DNA from: Vibrio madracius | GTDB taxonomy: Bacteria > Pseudomonadota > Gammaproteobacteria > Enterobacterales > Vibrionaceae | DNA length: 5,482 nt | Assembly: GCA_000695745.1 (NCBI GenBank) | Contig: ASHK01000274.1 | Location: 1-5,482 of the forward strand | Reading direction: 5' to 3' | In this document: positions 1 through 5,402 of the stretch, piece by piece | Layout of the letters: every line of letters begins with the position of its first letter | Numbering within the stretch: the first letter of the stretch is position 1 | Translations under genes and position numbers: made by a program | The notes under the pieces: generated by a model | What the model was told of the DNA's origin: nothing | The model's database searches: none | The model's input: the letters and a program-made list of their open reading frames with translations, nothing else

Positions 1-296
1 AAAGAAAAAAACGTTGGGGACTAGTCGTTGCAGGCAGCTCAGTCCGTTATCGAAAGCGCATCCACATGTTTGACAAAATCACCATGAAAACCCAATGCGT
101 CGCAACAGATGACAAGTGGTTTTACCTCGAACAGTCTATGTGGGTGAAAGGCGAGCCTTGTTCATCGGTTTTGATTCGAGCTGGTGTCACATCAAAGCAA
201 GGCATCGTTGCTCCGCTTGAAGTCGTGGATGCCGCAGGTGTAAGCCCTGCGGACAACGAAACGCCACAATGGGTACAGGAATGGGTCGACTCGTGA
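1..296 (+). CDS. Thioesterase-like protein (hot-dog fold), C-terminal part only
   Basis: The frame is open from base 3 to the TGA at 294-296 and gives 97 residues with no start, so the gene begins outside the window. The ATG at 66 is internal, because coding sequence continues upstream of it. The visible part runs from a basic stretch (RKKRWG) into VVAGSSVRYRKRI, then DDKWFYLEQSMWVKGE and SVLIRAGV, and ends QWVQEWVDS. This order of an RYR strand, a WFYLEQ strand and a late RAG strand resembles the thioesterase-like/THEM6 branch of the hot-dog superfamily, whose members are cytosolic acyl-CoA thioesterase-like proteins. The true substrate cannot be told. It is convergent with the PTS/GH1 unit and has no evident functional link to it. 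The family call rests on pattern memory and is moderately secure. Confidence 0.6.
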   Translation, partial: RKKRWGLVVAGSSVRYRKRIHMFDKITMKTQCVATDDKWFYLEQSMWVKGEPCSSVLIRAGVTSKQGIVAPLEVVDAAGVSPADNETPQWVQEWVDS

Positions 297-405
297 GCAG
301 CATCGACCTTGGCCGCCATCTAATGTGGCTTAATTTATCGGAACCAAAGGCACAATAATTTGAACTGTGTCTAAAGGTTTGGTTTAAGATCCAGAGCTAT
401 TTACT

Positions 406-433
406 GAAAGCTATCCATAAAAGGATAGCTTTC
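406..433. terminator. Perfect 11-bp hairpin between convergent genes, probable bidirectional terminator
   Basis: GAAAGCTATCC (406-416) pairs perfectly with GGATAGCTTTC (423-433) around a 6-nt loop, ATAAAA. It sits between the stop of the thioesterase-like gene (296) and the stop of the GH1 gene (447), where two transcripts would meet. Neither side has a strong T-run: TTGTCAT follows on plus and AGTAAAT on minus. Intrinsic termination is therefore plausible rather than certain. The rest of 297-446 shows no gene. Confidence 0.6.
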
Positions 434-446
434 TTGTCATAGTGCT

Positions 447-1844
447 TTACTTATACCAATAAAATCCATTTTTTATCGTCAGTTCTCTAAACCAATCCCC
501 TGACATTTTGATAGAACGTGTAAAATTATTTTCTCGGTCTACGCGAATAAGGCCATAGCGATTCTTATAAGCATTGAGTGGTGACCAGTTATCCATATGG
601 CTCCAGAGGTGGTAGCCAAAACAATTCGCTCCTTCTTCGATAGACTTATGTAGCCACATTAAGTGATCTCGTATAAAGTCGATCCGATAATCATCCATGA
701 TCTTTCCGTTAACGTCTAAGAATCGCTCCTCTTGCTCAACACCCATGCCATTTTCAGATACAAACCAAGGCATGTTGTTATACCTTTGTTTAATCACATT
801 ACCGATATCATATAGTGCTTTAGGATAGATCTCCCAACCTCTGCTTTCATTATAAATAGCGTTTGGATCTCTATATTCTTCCCAAACATTATTGGGGTAC
901 ATATTACTATGATCAGGGAATGGCTTACCTGCGACCGCTTTACATCTTACTGGGTTATAGTAGTTAATCCCCAAGAAGTCGATTCGATTATGACTAATTA
1001 ACTTCATGTCATCGTCAGTCATATCAGGCATTAAATTATTCTGTTCTAGCTGTTCGATAAGCAAATCTGGAAACTTACCAAGAATTAATGGATCTAAGAA
1101 CATATAATTATGCCAAGCATCGTAGTGTTGGCATGCTTTTACATCCATTGGATTTTTATTATCAGCAGGAATACCTAATAATAAATTACTCACAATGCCA
1201 ATCTTTCCATCAAGCTCTAATTTTCTATATTCATTGATGGTTTTTGCCATTGCAAGTGAAATATTAAATGCTGCTTGATAGAATTTTTTCTCACTATCCT
1301 CAAATGGCCAATCTCTAGGCGTATAGTACTTGTTCATAACAGAGCAAATAGGTTCATTATGAACGATCCAGTATTTAACTTTCTCTCCAAATAATTGAAA
1401 GCAGATTTTTACAAAATGGATGAAATGTTCCACGACTTCACGGCTAGCCCAACCACCTTTTTCCCCCATCTCTGCTGGCATATCCATATGAAATAGATTT
1501 ACCATTGGTTCTATGTTATTTTTGCTGAGCTCATCTATATAGTCATTATAGAATTGTTGACCTTGTTCATTAATATCAGTAGCGTTCTTCATGAGTCTAG
1601 ACCATGAAATCGAAATTCGAACAGAGTTCATTCCAATCGCTCTCATGAGCTGAACGTCTTTCTTATAATTGTTTATTACATCTGAAGTACTGAATGGGCC
1701 TACACCATCATGAAAATCTTGTGGATCAATTTCAAATTTCATATCGTAGCAAACTTTTTGTCTGCCTTCCGGGAGACCTTCACTTTGTAGCGCAGAAATA
1801 GCGCCTCCCCATTTAAAATTATCAGGGAATATATACTTTTTCAT
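447..1844 (-). CDS. Glycoside hydrolase family 1, probable 6-phospho-beta-glycosidase
   Basis: This 465-residue protein has normal GH1 length and is complete. It opens with FPDNFKWGGAISALQSEG (residues 6-23), the usual GH1 N-terminal block with Gln20. The acid/base is Glu164 in HNEP (162-165) and the nucleophile is Glu364 in SENG (363-366). Near the C-terminus, HMDNWSPLNAYKNRYG (416-431) aligns without gaps to the block that reads MDNFEWAEGYSKRFG in ordinary beta-glucosidases. Ser421 replaces the glucose-binding Glu and Tyr430 replaces Phe, as in phospho-specific enzymes such as LacG. The usual phosphate-binding Lys position is Asn428, with Lys427 beside it. It is probably cytosolic, with no signal peptide, and would split the 6-phospho-disaccharide delivered by the PTS. 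Its ATG directly abuts the EIIC stop (TAAATG), so translation is likely coupled. The exact sugar (cellobiose, aryl-glucoside or other) is not determined. Confidence 0.9.
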   Translation of the reverse strand: MKKYIFPDNFKWGGAISALQSEGLPEGRQKVCYDMKFEIDPQDFHDGVGPFSTSDVINNYKKDVQLMRAIGMNSVRISISWSRLMKNATDINEQGQQFYNDYIDELSKNNIEPMVNLFHMDMPAEMGEKGGWASREVVEHFIHFVKICFQLFGEKVKYWIVHNEPICSVMNKYYTPRDWPFEDSEKKFYQAAFNISLAMAKTINEYRKLELDGKIGIVSNLLLGIPADNKNPMDVKACQHYDAWHNYMFLDPLILGKFPDLLIEQLEQNNLMPDMTDDDMKLISHNRIDFLGINYYNPVRCKAVAGKPFPDHSNMYPNNVWEEYRDPNAIYNESRGWEIYPKALYDIGNVIKQRYNNMPWFVSENGMGVEQEERFLDVNGKIMDDYRIDFIRDHLMWLHKSIEEGANCFGYHLWSHMDNWSPLNAYKNRYGLIRVDRENNFTRSIKMSGDWFRELTIKNGFYWYK

Positions 1845-3132
1845 TTATACGGCCTTTTCCTGAGCACAGTATGTTTTATCTAAATTACGAATAAACGGAA
1901 TCCAAATTAAGACACCAATAGCGATTTGTACAATTTGCACCACAGAACCCATATAACTATTTGTTGTGATGAAACCAGAAATAATTTGTGGTGTTGTCCA
2001 TGGGACGCGAACTCCGGTTGGTGGTCCAACTAAATCAAGCACAATAAACACATAATAGACAGCAGTATTGACAACACGGCACATGACCCAAGGATGAAGA
2101 GTTTGAAGTTCAGTACCATTGGAAATCCGAACACAACAGGTTCAGAGATATTAAATATTGCTGGGACTGCGGCTGCTTTTGAAACTGCTCTTAGTCTTTG
2201 ACTCTTCGCAACAATTAAAGCTGCGATGACCGCACTAGACATGGCTGAAATAACAAACGCTTGGTGGAATGTTAAGTTAAAAATGTGTGGCAGTGGGTCA
2301 CCAGCTATGAAAGCGTCTAGGTTAGCTAAGTTAGCCGCTTCCCAAACAGGACCAATGATGGCTTCAACTGTAGAATCACCTTGAAGACCAAAGAACCAAA
2401 GCAGCTGAATAATAAACTCGGCCAGAAAGAAAGCAGGGCGCTAGTGCCTAAACTTGTAAGCGGGATTTGTAAAAACTGATATATAACATCATGCAAACTA
2501 CTATAACCGGCTTGTAAGATGGCGAAGCGCAAAATGACACCGACTAGCAATGTACATAGCATAGGTATCAACATTGAAAATGATCGTTCAACTGCTGGTG
2601 GCACTGAGTCAGGCATACGGATTTTAGGTGCATGCTTTTCGAACAGTTCCATTAAACGTCCAGACAACAGCGCCATTACAATAGCGACAAATATCCCTTT
2701 AGCTCCTAGATAATCCATCGACACAACGTTATTGACGCTTGAGCCGTTGAAATCTAGGGTAAGTGGAATTTGCATCAAGAACATCATTACACCGACAAAT
2801 AGGTAGTAAAATGCTGTTTTCTGTTTCTCAATACCATATTGATAAGATATCGAAGCACTAATATATAGCGCAAGCATTCCCAGTGTTGCAGACACCATTG
2901 GGCTGAACAGACTTTGTATAAAACCAAGAGTCTCTTGACTAAGAACCTTATCTGCATAAGGAAAGTACATAATAATAAGTGCGAATGAGCCTATCAGACT
3001 GATAGGGATACTTTTTGAAAATCCGTCTCGTAGAATCAAAAAATATGAGTTACTTCCAAACTTCGCCATACCTCTCTGTAGCGCATGTATGTAGCCATCA
3101 AGCTTTGCACTGTTTTCAACTTTACTATTCAT
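1845..3132 (-). pseudogene. PTS EIIC permease, lactose/cellobiose family, broken by two single-base frame breaks
   Basis: This is the membrane channel of the sugar PTS, read in three successive frames. Frame 1 runs from the ATG at 3132 to codon 235 near 2428 (residues from MNSKVENSAKLDG to TSLGTSALLS). Frame 2 continues FLAEFIIQLLWFFGLQGD through LPHIFN and IFNISEPVVFGFPMVLNF to about 2093. Frame 3 continues PWVMCRVVN through TGVRVPWTTPQIISGF to TAA at 1845-1847. The span is 1288 nt. Adding one base at each break gives 1290 nt, or 429 residues plus stop, which fits the family's usual length of roughly 430-450. No other internal stop is present. Hydrophobic segments occur throughout. The conserved SEPVVFG glutamate falls at about residue 331. 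In the usual WFFGxHG motif the His is Gln (about residue 251). The start is preceded only by a weak GGTGA three bases away, so the start is less secure. It may be a recent pseudogene or an intact gene with sequence errors. Confidence 0.85.
1853..1861 (-). promoter_or_regulatory. Shine-Dalgarno of the GH1 gene inside the EIIC 3' end
   Basis: The minus strand reads AGGAAAAGG followed by 8 nt (CCGTATAA) and the GH1 ATG. The site lies within the last EIIC codons, and the EIIC TAA touches the GH1 ATG. This fixes the GH1 start and suggests translational coupling. Because the upstream EIIC frame is broken, coupling may be weakened, but the strong Shine-Dalgarno could still allow independent initiation. 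Confidence 0.75.
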
Positions 3133-3423
3133 AGTTCACCATTAAAATCCATATCCATGTTTTCAAATACGAAACGAGTATCCATATATGAACAATTGCG
3201 TGCAACTAACAAATGAACGTTTTTTGATCTGCTTCACGAGTAATATCGCTGACGATGTTTAATGTTTTTGGTTTGGGGGTGACAAGGGCATGCTTTAAAA
3301 ATGGCGAGCAAGCACAAACAAATCCTTGGATTCACTGGCTTGCGCTGCCACTTCATCGTTATATATTGGGAATTTTGAGTGTGGAACTAGGGAAGATAAG
3401 AGGCATCCTACGATATCGATAAG
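3129..3423 (-). pseudogene. Possible remnant of an unidentified gene, in three frames, overlapping the EIIC start
   Basis: The 311-bp gap between EIIC and the IclR gene does not read like plain spacer. On the minus strand three protein-like segments follow each other. Segment A is open from about 3423 to TAA at 3297-3295 and includes FPIYNDEVAAQASESK and DLFVLARHF. Segment B runs from about 3298 to TAG at 3208-3206 and includes KHALVTPKPKTLNIVSDITR. Segment C runs from about 3209 to TGA at 3131-3129 and includes SYMDTRFVFENMDMDFNGEL. Each junction is a minus-1 step, and the first lies in a T-run at 3297-3300. The last stop overlaps the EIIC ATG as ATGA, the kind of overlap seen between co-translated genes. 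I do not recognise the family and found no convincing start. Each segment is short (27-43 codons), so chance openness is possible, and a promoter-like element also lies here. Confidence 0.35.
3177..3205 (-). promoter_or_regulatory. Candidate promoter of EIIC-GH1 with a possible regulator half-site in the spacer
   Basis: On the minus strand TTGCAC (3205-3200) and GATACT (3182-3177) are 17 bp apart, matching 3 of 6 and 4 of 6 sigma-70 positions. Transcription would start near 3170, about 38 nt before the EIIC ATG. The 11-mer TTCATATATGG (3192-3182) fills most of the spacer. The same 11-mer, as CCATATATGAA, forms one arm of the inverted repeat at 4268-4296 ahead of the IclR gene. The promoter match is weak, and this stretch may alternatively be coding remnant. 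Confidence 0.3.
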
Positions 3424-3436
3424 CTATCGCAGGATG
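3404..3436 (-). terminator. Hairpin just downstream of the IclR gene, probable terminator
   Basis: Arms 3404-3415 and 3425-3436 pair in 11 of 12 positions around a 9-nt loop. The one mismatch is A/C on plus but a G-U wobble in minus-strand RNA, so the structure is better in the direction of IclR transcription. It lies 7 nt after the IclR stop and is followed on minus by the pyrimidine-rich CCTCTTATCTTCC rather than a clean U-run. If active, it would separate IclR transcription from EIIC-GH1, requiring a separate promoter for the latter. The left arm and loop contain the 8-bp palindrome CGATATCG (3411-3418). Confidence 0.55.
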
Positions 3437-3443
3437 AAAGAGT

Positions 3444-4199
3444 CTACAGTCGCATATTTTTATTAATAGTATGGCAAGTTTCTTTTAGGGTTGTTTTGAT
3501 GTCATTGATATCCACTTTCCGCTCTTGCCAAACACTTTGATATAACTCTAAAATCGGGCTAGTAATCACGGCAATCAACTCATCATTTACATCATATATC
3601 GGACAAGATAAGTTGGTTAGTGCGACGATATCTTTACTTGGTTCTGAAACTATCTCATTGATTTTGCTGCGTTCTATTGCGTTTTGGTTTTCAGAAAAGT
3701 AGTCGTCGTCGATTCCCACCTCTTTTACAATTCGTCGTCTTTGTGCATCGTGTGCGAAGGTGAGTAAACACAATCCAGACCCCGATGTTTTCACATCAAT
3801 AACCGATCCAATTTTGATATTAACCCCAACGGATGTAGGCGGATCAACTTGATGTACGACGATGAGCTGACCACTTCGATATATCGCTAAGTGGCACGGT
3901 TGTTTCGTTTCCGCAGAGAACTCGGCCATTGACTCTCTCGCGGCAGAGATCAACTGAGTGGTAATGGTTTCGCGAATGACCAGATAATTTAATTTGTGTG
4001 TCAAACGATAGAGCCCGTTGTGGAGCTCTACATATTGTCGCTGTTCTAAAACACATATGGTTCGGAAGATTTGCGAGACTGTTTTGTTTAACTGAGTTGC
4101 AATATCAGCCTTACTTAACCCTTTACGCGTATGCGCTAATAGCTCAATGATGTTCAAGCCCTTCTCTAGAGCTTCAGACTTGTACTTTTTTTCGTCCAT
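3444..4199 (-). CDS. IclR-family transcriptional regulator
   Basis: This 251-residue protein has the typical size and two-part layout of IclR regulators. Residues about 11-60 (EKGLNIIELLAH, GLSKADIATQLNKTVSQIF, RTICVLEQRQYVE) form the winged helix-turn-helix, with the recognition helix around residues 40-50 and the wing ending NGLYRLTHKL. Residues about 80-245 are the effector-binding domain: QPCHLAIYRSGQLIVVHQVD, then a TSGSGLCLLTF block (138-148) at the place of the family's conserved alcove, and LSCPIYDVNDELIAVITSP (197-215) near the end. The ATG at 4199 is preceded by GAGG at about 8 nt. It lies between the two arms of the PTS locus, divergent from EIIB-EIIA and upstream of EIIC-GH1, so control of both arms is a reasonable inference. 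The effector (sugar or sugar phosphate) and the sign of control are unknown. PTS beta-glucoside genes are more often controlled by antiterminators, LacI or AraC types. Confidence 0.9.
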   Translation of the reverse strand: MDEKKYKSEALEKGLNIIELLAHTRKGLSKADIATQLNKTVSQIFRTICVLEQRQYVELHNGLYRLTHKLNYLVIRETITTQLISAARESMAEFSAETKQPCHLAIYRSGQLIVVHQVDPPTSVGVNIKIGSVIDVKTSGSGLCLLTFAHDAQRRRIVKEVGIDDDYFSENQNAIERSKINEIVSEPSKDIVALTNLSCPIYDVNDELIAVITSPILELYQSVWQERKVDINDIKTTLKETCHTINKNMRL

Positions 4200-4209
4200 A
4201 GAACGCCTC

Positions 4210-4225
4210 AGTGATATAGATCATA
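4210..4225. promoter_or_regulatory. CRP-like site overlapping the predicted IclR transcription start
   Basis: AGTGA-TATAGA-TCATA matches 8 of 10 bases of the CRP core TGTGA-N6-TCACA. It overlaps the predicted IclR start, where bound CRP would more likely block than activate. It is about 400 bp from EIIB, too far for classic activation there. Eight of ten matches occur by chance at a modest rate in AT-rich DNA. Confidence 0.25.
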
Positions 4226-4252
4226 AATAATGGATAAGAGTGTTGCTGTCAA
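4224..4252 (-). promoter_or_regulatory. Candidate promoter of the IclR gene
   Basis: The minus strand has a perfect -35 TTGACA (4252-4247), a 17-bp spacer and a poorer -10 TATTTA (4229-4224). The predicted start near 4217 leaves a short leader of about 18 nt that still includes the GAGG Shine-Dalgarno. Distance and orientation fit the IclR gene well, but the -10 is weak, so an activator may be needed. Confidence 0.5.
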
Positions 4253-4267
4253 CATTTCAGCATAATA

Positions 4268-4296
4268 CCATATATGAAAGTTAAGTTCACATATGG
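4268..4296. promoter_or_regulatory. Inverted repeat upstream of the IclR promoter, candidate operator
   Basis: CCATATATGAA (4268-4278) and TTCACATATGG (4286-4296) are inverted copies with one mismatch and a 7-bp spacer. The centre lies about 65 bp upstream of the predicted IclR start. The left arm is identical to an 11-mer in the candidate EIIC promoter (3182-3192). Immediately to the right, TGGAAAT (4294-4300) equals one half of the published E. coli IclR-type site TGGAAATNATTTCCA, with an imperfect partner ATATTCC at 4304-4310. An 8-bp inverted pair AAGTTCAC (4283-4290) and GTGAACTT (4314-4321) also overlaps. Which element binds what is unknown. Confidence 0.4.
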
Positions 4297-4556
4297 AAAT
4301 TTGATATTCCGGCGTGAACTTTCTACCTCTAGTGCGTTTGACTGTAGCGTCATCGCAACAGTCATTGCCATAGGGCATCAATTGTAAGTAAAAATTGACC
4401 GTCACTGCAACGCTGTTTGAGGAAGCAAGTTACAGAGGTGCAATAAAACCCTTTAGGTAAGGAAGATAGTGCTCTCTGTAATCCAAAAATTGAGTTGGCT
4501 CCAATTAAGTAGCGTCAGCATTAATGGTCATTGTTACGAGCATGCTTGGATAAGTG

Positions 4557-4569
4557 ATAACGCCGTTAT
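4557..4569. promoter_or_regulatory. Perfect 13-bp palindrome upstream of the EIIB promoter
   Basis: ATAACG-C-CGTTAT is a perfect inverted repeat with a one-base centre. It ends 3 bp before the candidate EIIB -35 (4572-4577), a position suited to a regulator. No binding protein can be assigned from sequence. Confidence 0.35.
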
Positions 4570-4571
4570 TG

Positions 4572-4599
4572 TTGGTTAGCGATATCGTTAAAGTATTAG
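4572..4599 (+). promoter_or_regulatory. Candidate EIIB-EIIA promoter with a palindrome in the spacer
   Basis: TTGGTT (4572-4577) and TATTAG (4594-4599) are 16 bp apart. The -10 matches TATAAT in 4 of 6. The near-palindrome TTAGCGATATCGTTAA (4576-4591, 14 of 16 symmetric, core CGATATCG at 4580-4587) lies in the spacer and overlaps the end of the -35, a classic repressor operator position. The predicted start near 4606 leaves about 19 nt before the EIIB ATG. The weak -35 makes this a candidate only. Confidence 0.4.
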
Positions 4600-4613
4600 T
4601 TTTTTACTTATAA

Positions 4614-4619
4614 AAGGAA
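4614..4619 (+). promoter_or_regulatory. Shine-Dalgarno of the EIIB gene
   Basis: AAGGAA lies 5 nt before the ATG at 4625, with the AGGA core 6 nt away. It supports this start, which also places the active-site cysteine at residue 8 as usual for the family. Confidence 0.75.
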
Positions 4620-4624
4620 ATGTT

Positions 4625-4945
4625 ATGTTTAGAATTATGCTCTGTTGTTCCGCTGGTATGTCAACTAGCTTGCTTGCAAAAAAAATGCAGGAGTATGCTG
4701 ATTTGAATGAAATTCCTGCCGAGGTCGAAGCTTATGGCACTGACCAATTTGTCTCAAACAAGGAACGATACCAAGTTGTTTTATTGGGGCCACAGATAAG
4801 TTACATGCTAAACGATTTATCAGCGAAGGCGGGCGATTTGCCCATTGAAGTCATTGATATGTTGGATTATGGCCTACTAAACGCAGATAAAGTGTTTAAC
4901 CGAGCGATAGAGCTAATAGAGTCTACTAAAGTTGAGGCATTGTAG
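4625..4945 (+). CDS. PTS EIIB component, lactose/cellobiose family
   Basis: This 106-residue cytosolic protein is of full family length. It takes phosphate from EIIA on a cysteine and transfers it to the sugar bound in EIIC. The phosphate loop CSAGMSTSLLAKKM begins at Cys8, the expected phosphorylated residue; the preceding Cys7 is extra and probably not catalytic. Later blocks VVLLGPQISYML (about residues 51-62) and PIEVIDMLDYGLLNADKV (73-90) match the conserved core seen in E. coli ChbB and related proteins. The EIIA gene follows after a 2-bp gap, so the two are almost certainly co-transcribed. The matching EIIC lies on the opposite strand 1.5 kb away, a split arrangement. Cellobiose versus chitobiose or another beta-disaccharide cannot be settled from EIIB. 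Confidence 0.93.
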   Translation: MFRIMLCCSAGMSTSLLAKKMQEYADLNEIPAEVEAYGTDQFVSNKERYQVVLLGPQISYMLNDLSAKAGDLPIEVIDMLDYGLLNADKVFNRAIELIESTKVEAL

Positions 4946-4947
4946 TA

Positions 4948-5265
4948 ATGGATCTAGAAAGCCAAATCATGGGCATCATCGTTAATGCTGGTCATGGACG
5001 AAGTTTATGTTACGAATCACTCAATGCGGCTAAGAGTGGAGATTTTATAAAAGCTGAAGAGTTGATTGATCAGTCAAGAGAAGCGTTAAGTCAGGCTCAT
5101 TTAATTCAAACGCAATTGATTGAAGCCGATGAAGGTATGGGCAAAACGCCAATGACCTTAGTAATGGTACACGCACAAGACCATTTAATGACTAGTATCC
5201 TTTGTAAGGAGCTGGTGATAGAAATGATTGATATTCACAAAAAGTTTAGAAAATACGACTCGTAA
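4948..5265 (+). CDS. PTS EIIA component, lactose/cellobiose family
   Basis: This 105-residue cytosolic, all-helical protein is of normal length and forms trimers in its family. It accepts phosphate from HPr and passes it to EIIB. The phosphorylated histidine is His75 in VHAQDHLM (74-81); Asp78 corresponds to the metal-binding aspartate at the trimer axis. The N-terminus reads MDLESQIMGIIVNAGHGRSL, followed by NAAKSGDFIKAEELI, both usual for the family. The start is two bases after the EIIB stop, with GAGG inside the EIIB end about 10 nt upstream, a slightly long spacing, so coupling to EIIB translation is likely. No downstream cotranscribed gene is visible before the hairpins that follow. Confidence 0.93.
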   Translation: MDLESQIMGIIVNAGHGRSLCYESLNAAKSGDFIKAEELIDQSREALSQAHLIQTQLIEADEGMGKTPMTLVMVHAQDHLMTSILCKELVIEMIDIHKKFRKYDS

Positions 5266-5310
5266 CTTTAATACGTCATATTTACTATAACGAGGATATA
5301 TCATAAATAG

Positions 5311-5340
5311 TTCAAGATCCTAATGTAAAGGATACTTGAA
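5311..5340 (+). terminator. Hairpin after EIIA, possible terminator
   Basis: TTCAAGATCCT (5311-5321) pairs with AGGAT-A-CTTGAA (5329-5340), giving 11 pairs with one bulged A and a 7-nt loop. It begins 45 nt after the EIIA stop and is followed only by TTGAT, so the T-tract is poor. It is the best placed candidate for ending the EIIB-EIIA transcript. Confidence 0.45.
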
Positions 5341-5347
5341 TTGATAA

Positions 5348-5402
5348 TGGCACTATAAAGTTGAATTCTATCTATAATAGCTAGTTTAAATTTATAGTGC
5401 CA
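5348..5402. repeat. Perfect 12-bp inverted repeat with a 31-nt AT-rich centre
   Basis: TGGCACTATAAA (5348-5359) and TTTATAGTGCCA (5391-5402) are exact inverted copies. The centre has little further pairing. It could be a second, large bidirectional terminator, a cruciform or binding site, or the ends of a tiny mobile element; no target-site duplication directly flanks it. The remaining 5403-5482 contains no gene, only a consensus -10 TATAAT at 5471-5476 lacking a good -35. Confidence 0.5.

Larger units (their letters stand above)
4200..4624. other. 425-bp intergenic regulatory interval between divergent IclR and EIIB genes
   Basis: No convincing gene is present. A 65-codon minus frame from a GTG at 4405 ends just before the IclR gene but lacks a good Shine-Dalgarno and covers the IclR promoter, so I do not call it. 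The interval holds the IclR promoter and CRP-like site at the left, the inverted repeat at 4268-4296, an 8-bp perfect inverted repeat TTACAGAG/CTCTGTAA (4430-4437, 4474-4481) spaced by 36 nt, a 9-bp direct repeat GTAGCGTCA (4344-4352 and 4509-4517), and two palindromes plus a promoter just ahead of EIIB. The stretch 4325-4550 shows nothing else I can assign. Confidence 0.6.

Noticed and set aside
122..319. 65-codon minus-strand frame opposite the thioesterase-like gene
   Set aside because: It is antisense to a recognisable coding frame and has no family resemblance.
2425..2433. Programmed minus-1 frameshifting to express EIIC
   Set aside because: CTTTCTTTC is not a standard X-XXY-YYZ slippery heptamer, no family precedent is known to me, and two separate shifts would be needed in one gene.
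2519..2713. 64-codon plus-strand frame inside the EIIC region
   Set aside because: It is a shadow of the EIIC frame, which clearly encodes membrane segments there.
3844..4056. 70-codon minus frame within the IclR gene
   Set aside because: It overlaps the IclR coding sequence in another frame and looks random in composition.
4208..4405. 65-codon minus frame between IclR and EIIB
   Set aside because: GTG start without a good Shine-Dalgarno, it spans the IclR promoter and inverted repeat, and only a brief IS3-like hint supports it.
5360..5366. GTTGAAT matching the integron attC core GTTRRRY
   Set aside because: No matching RYYYAAC partner at the right distance, and the surrounding inverted repeat is not arranged like an attC site.
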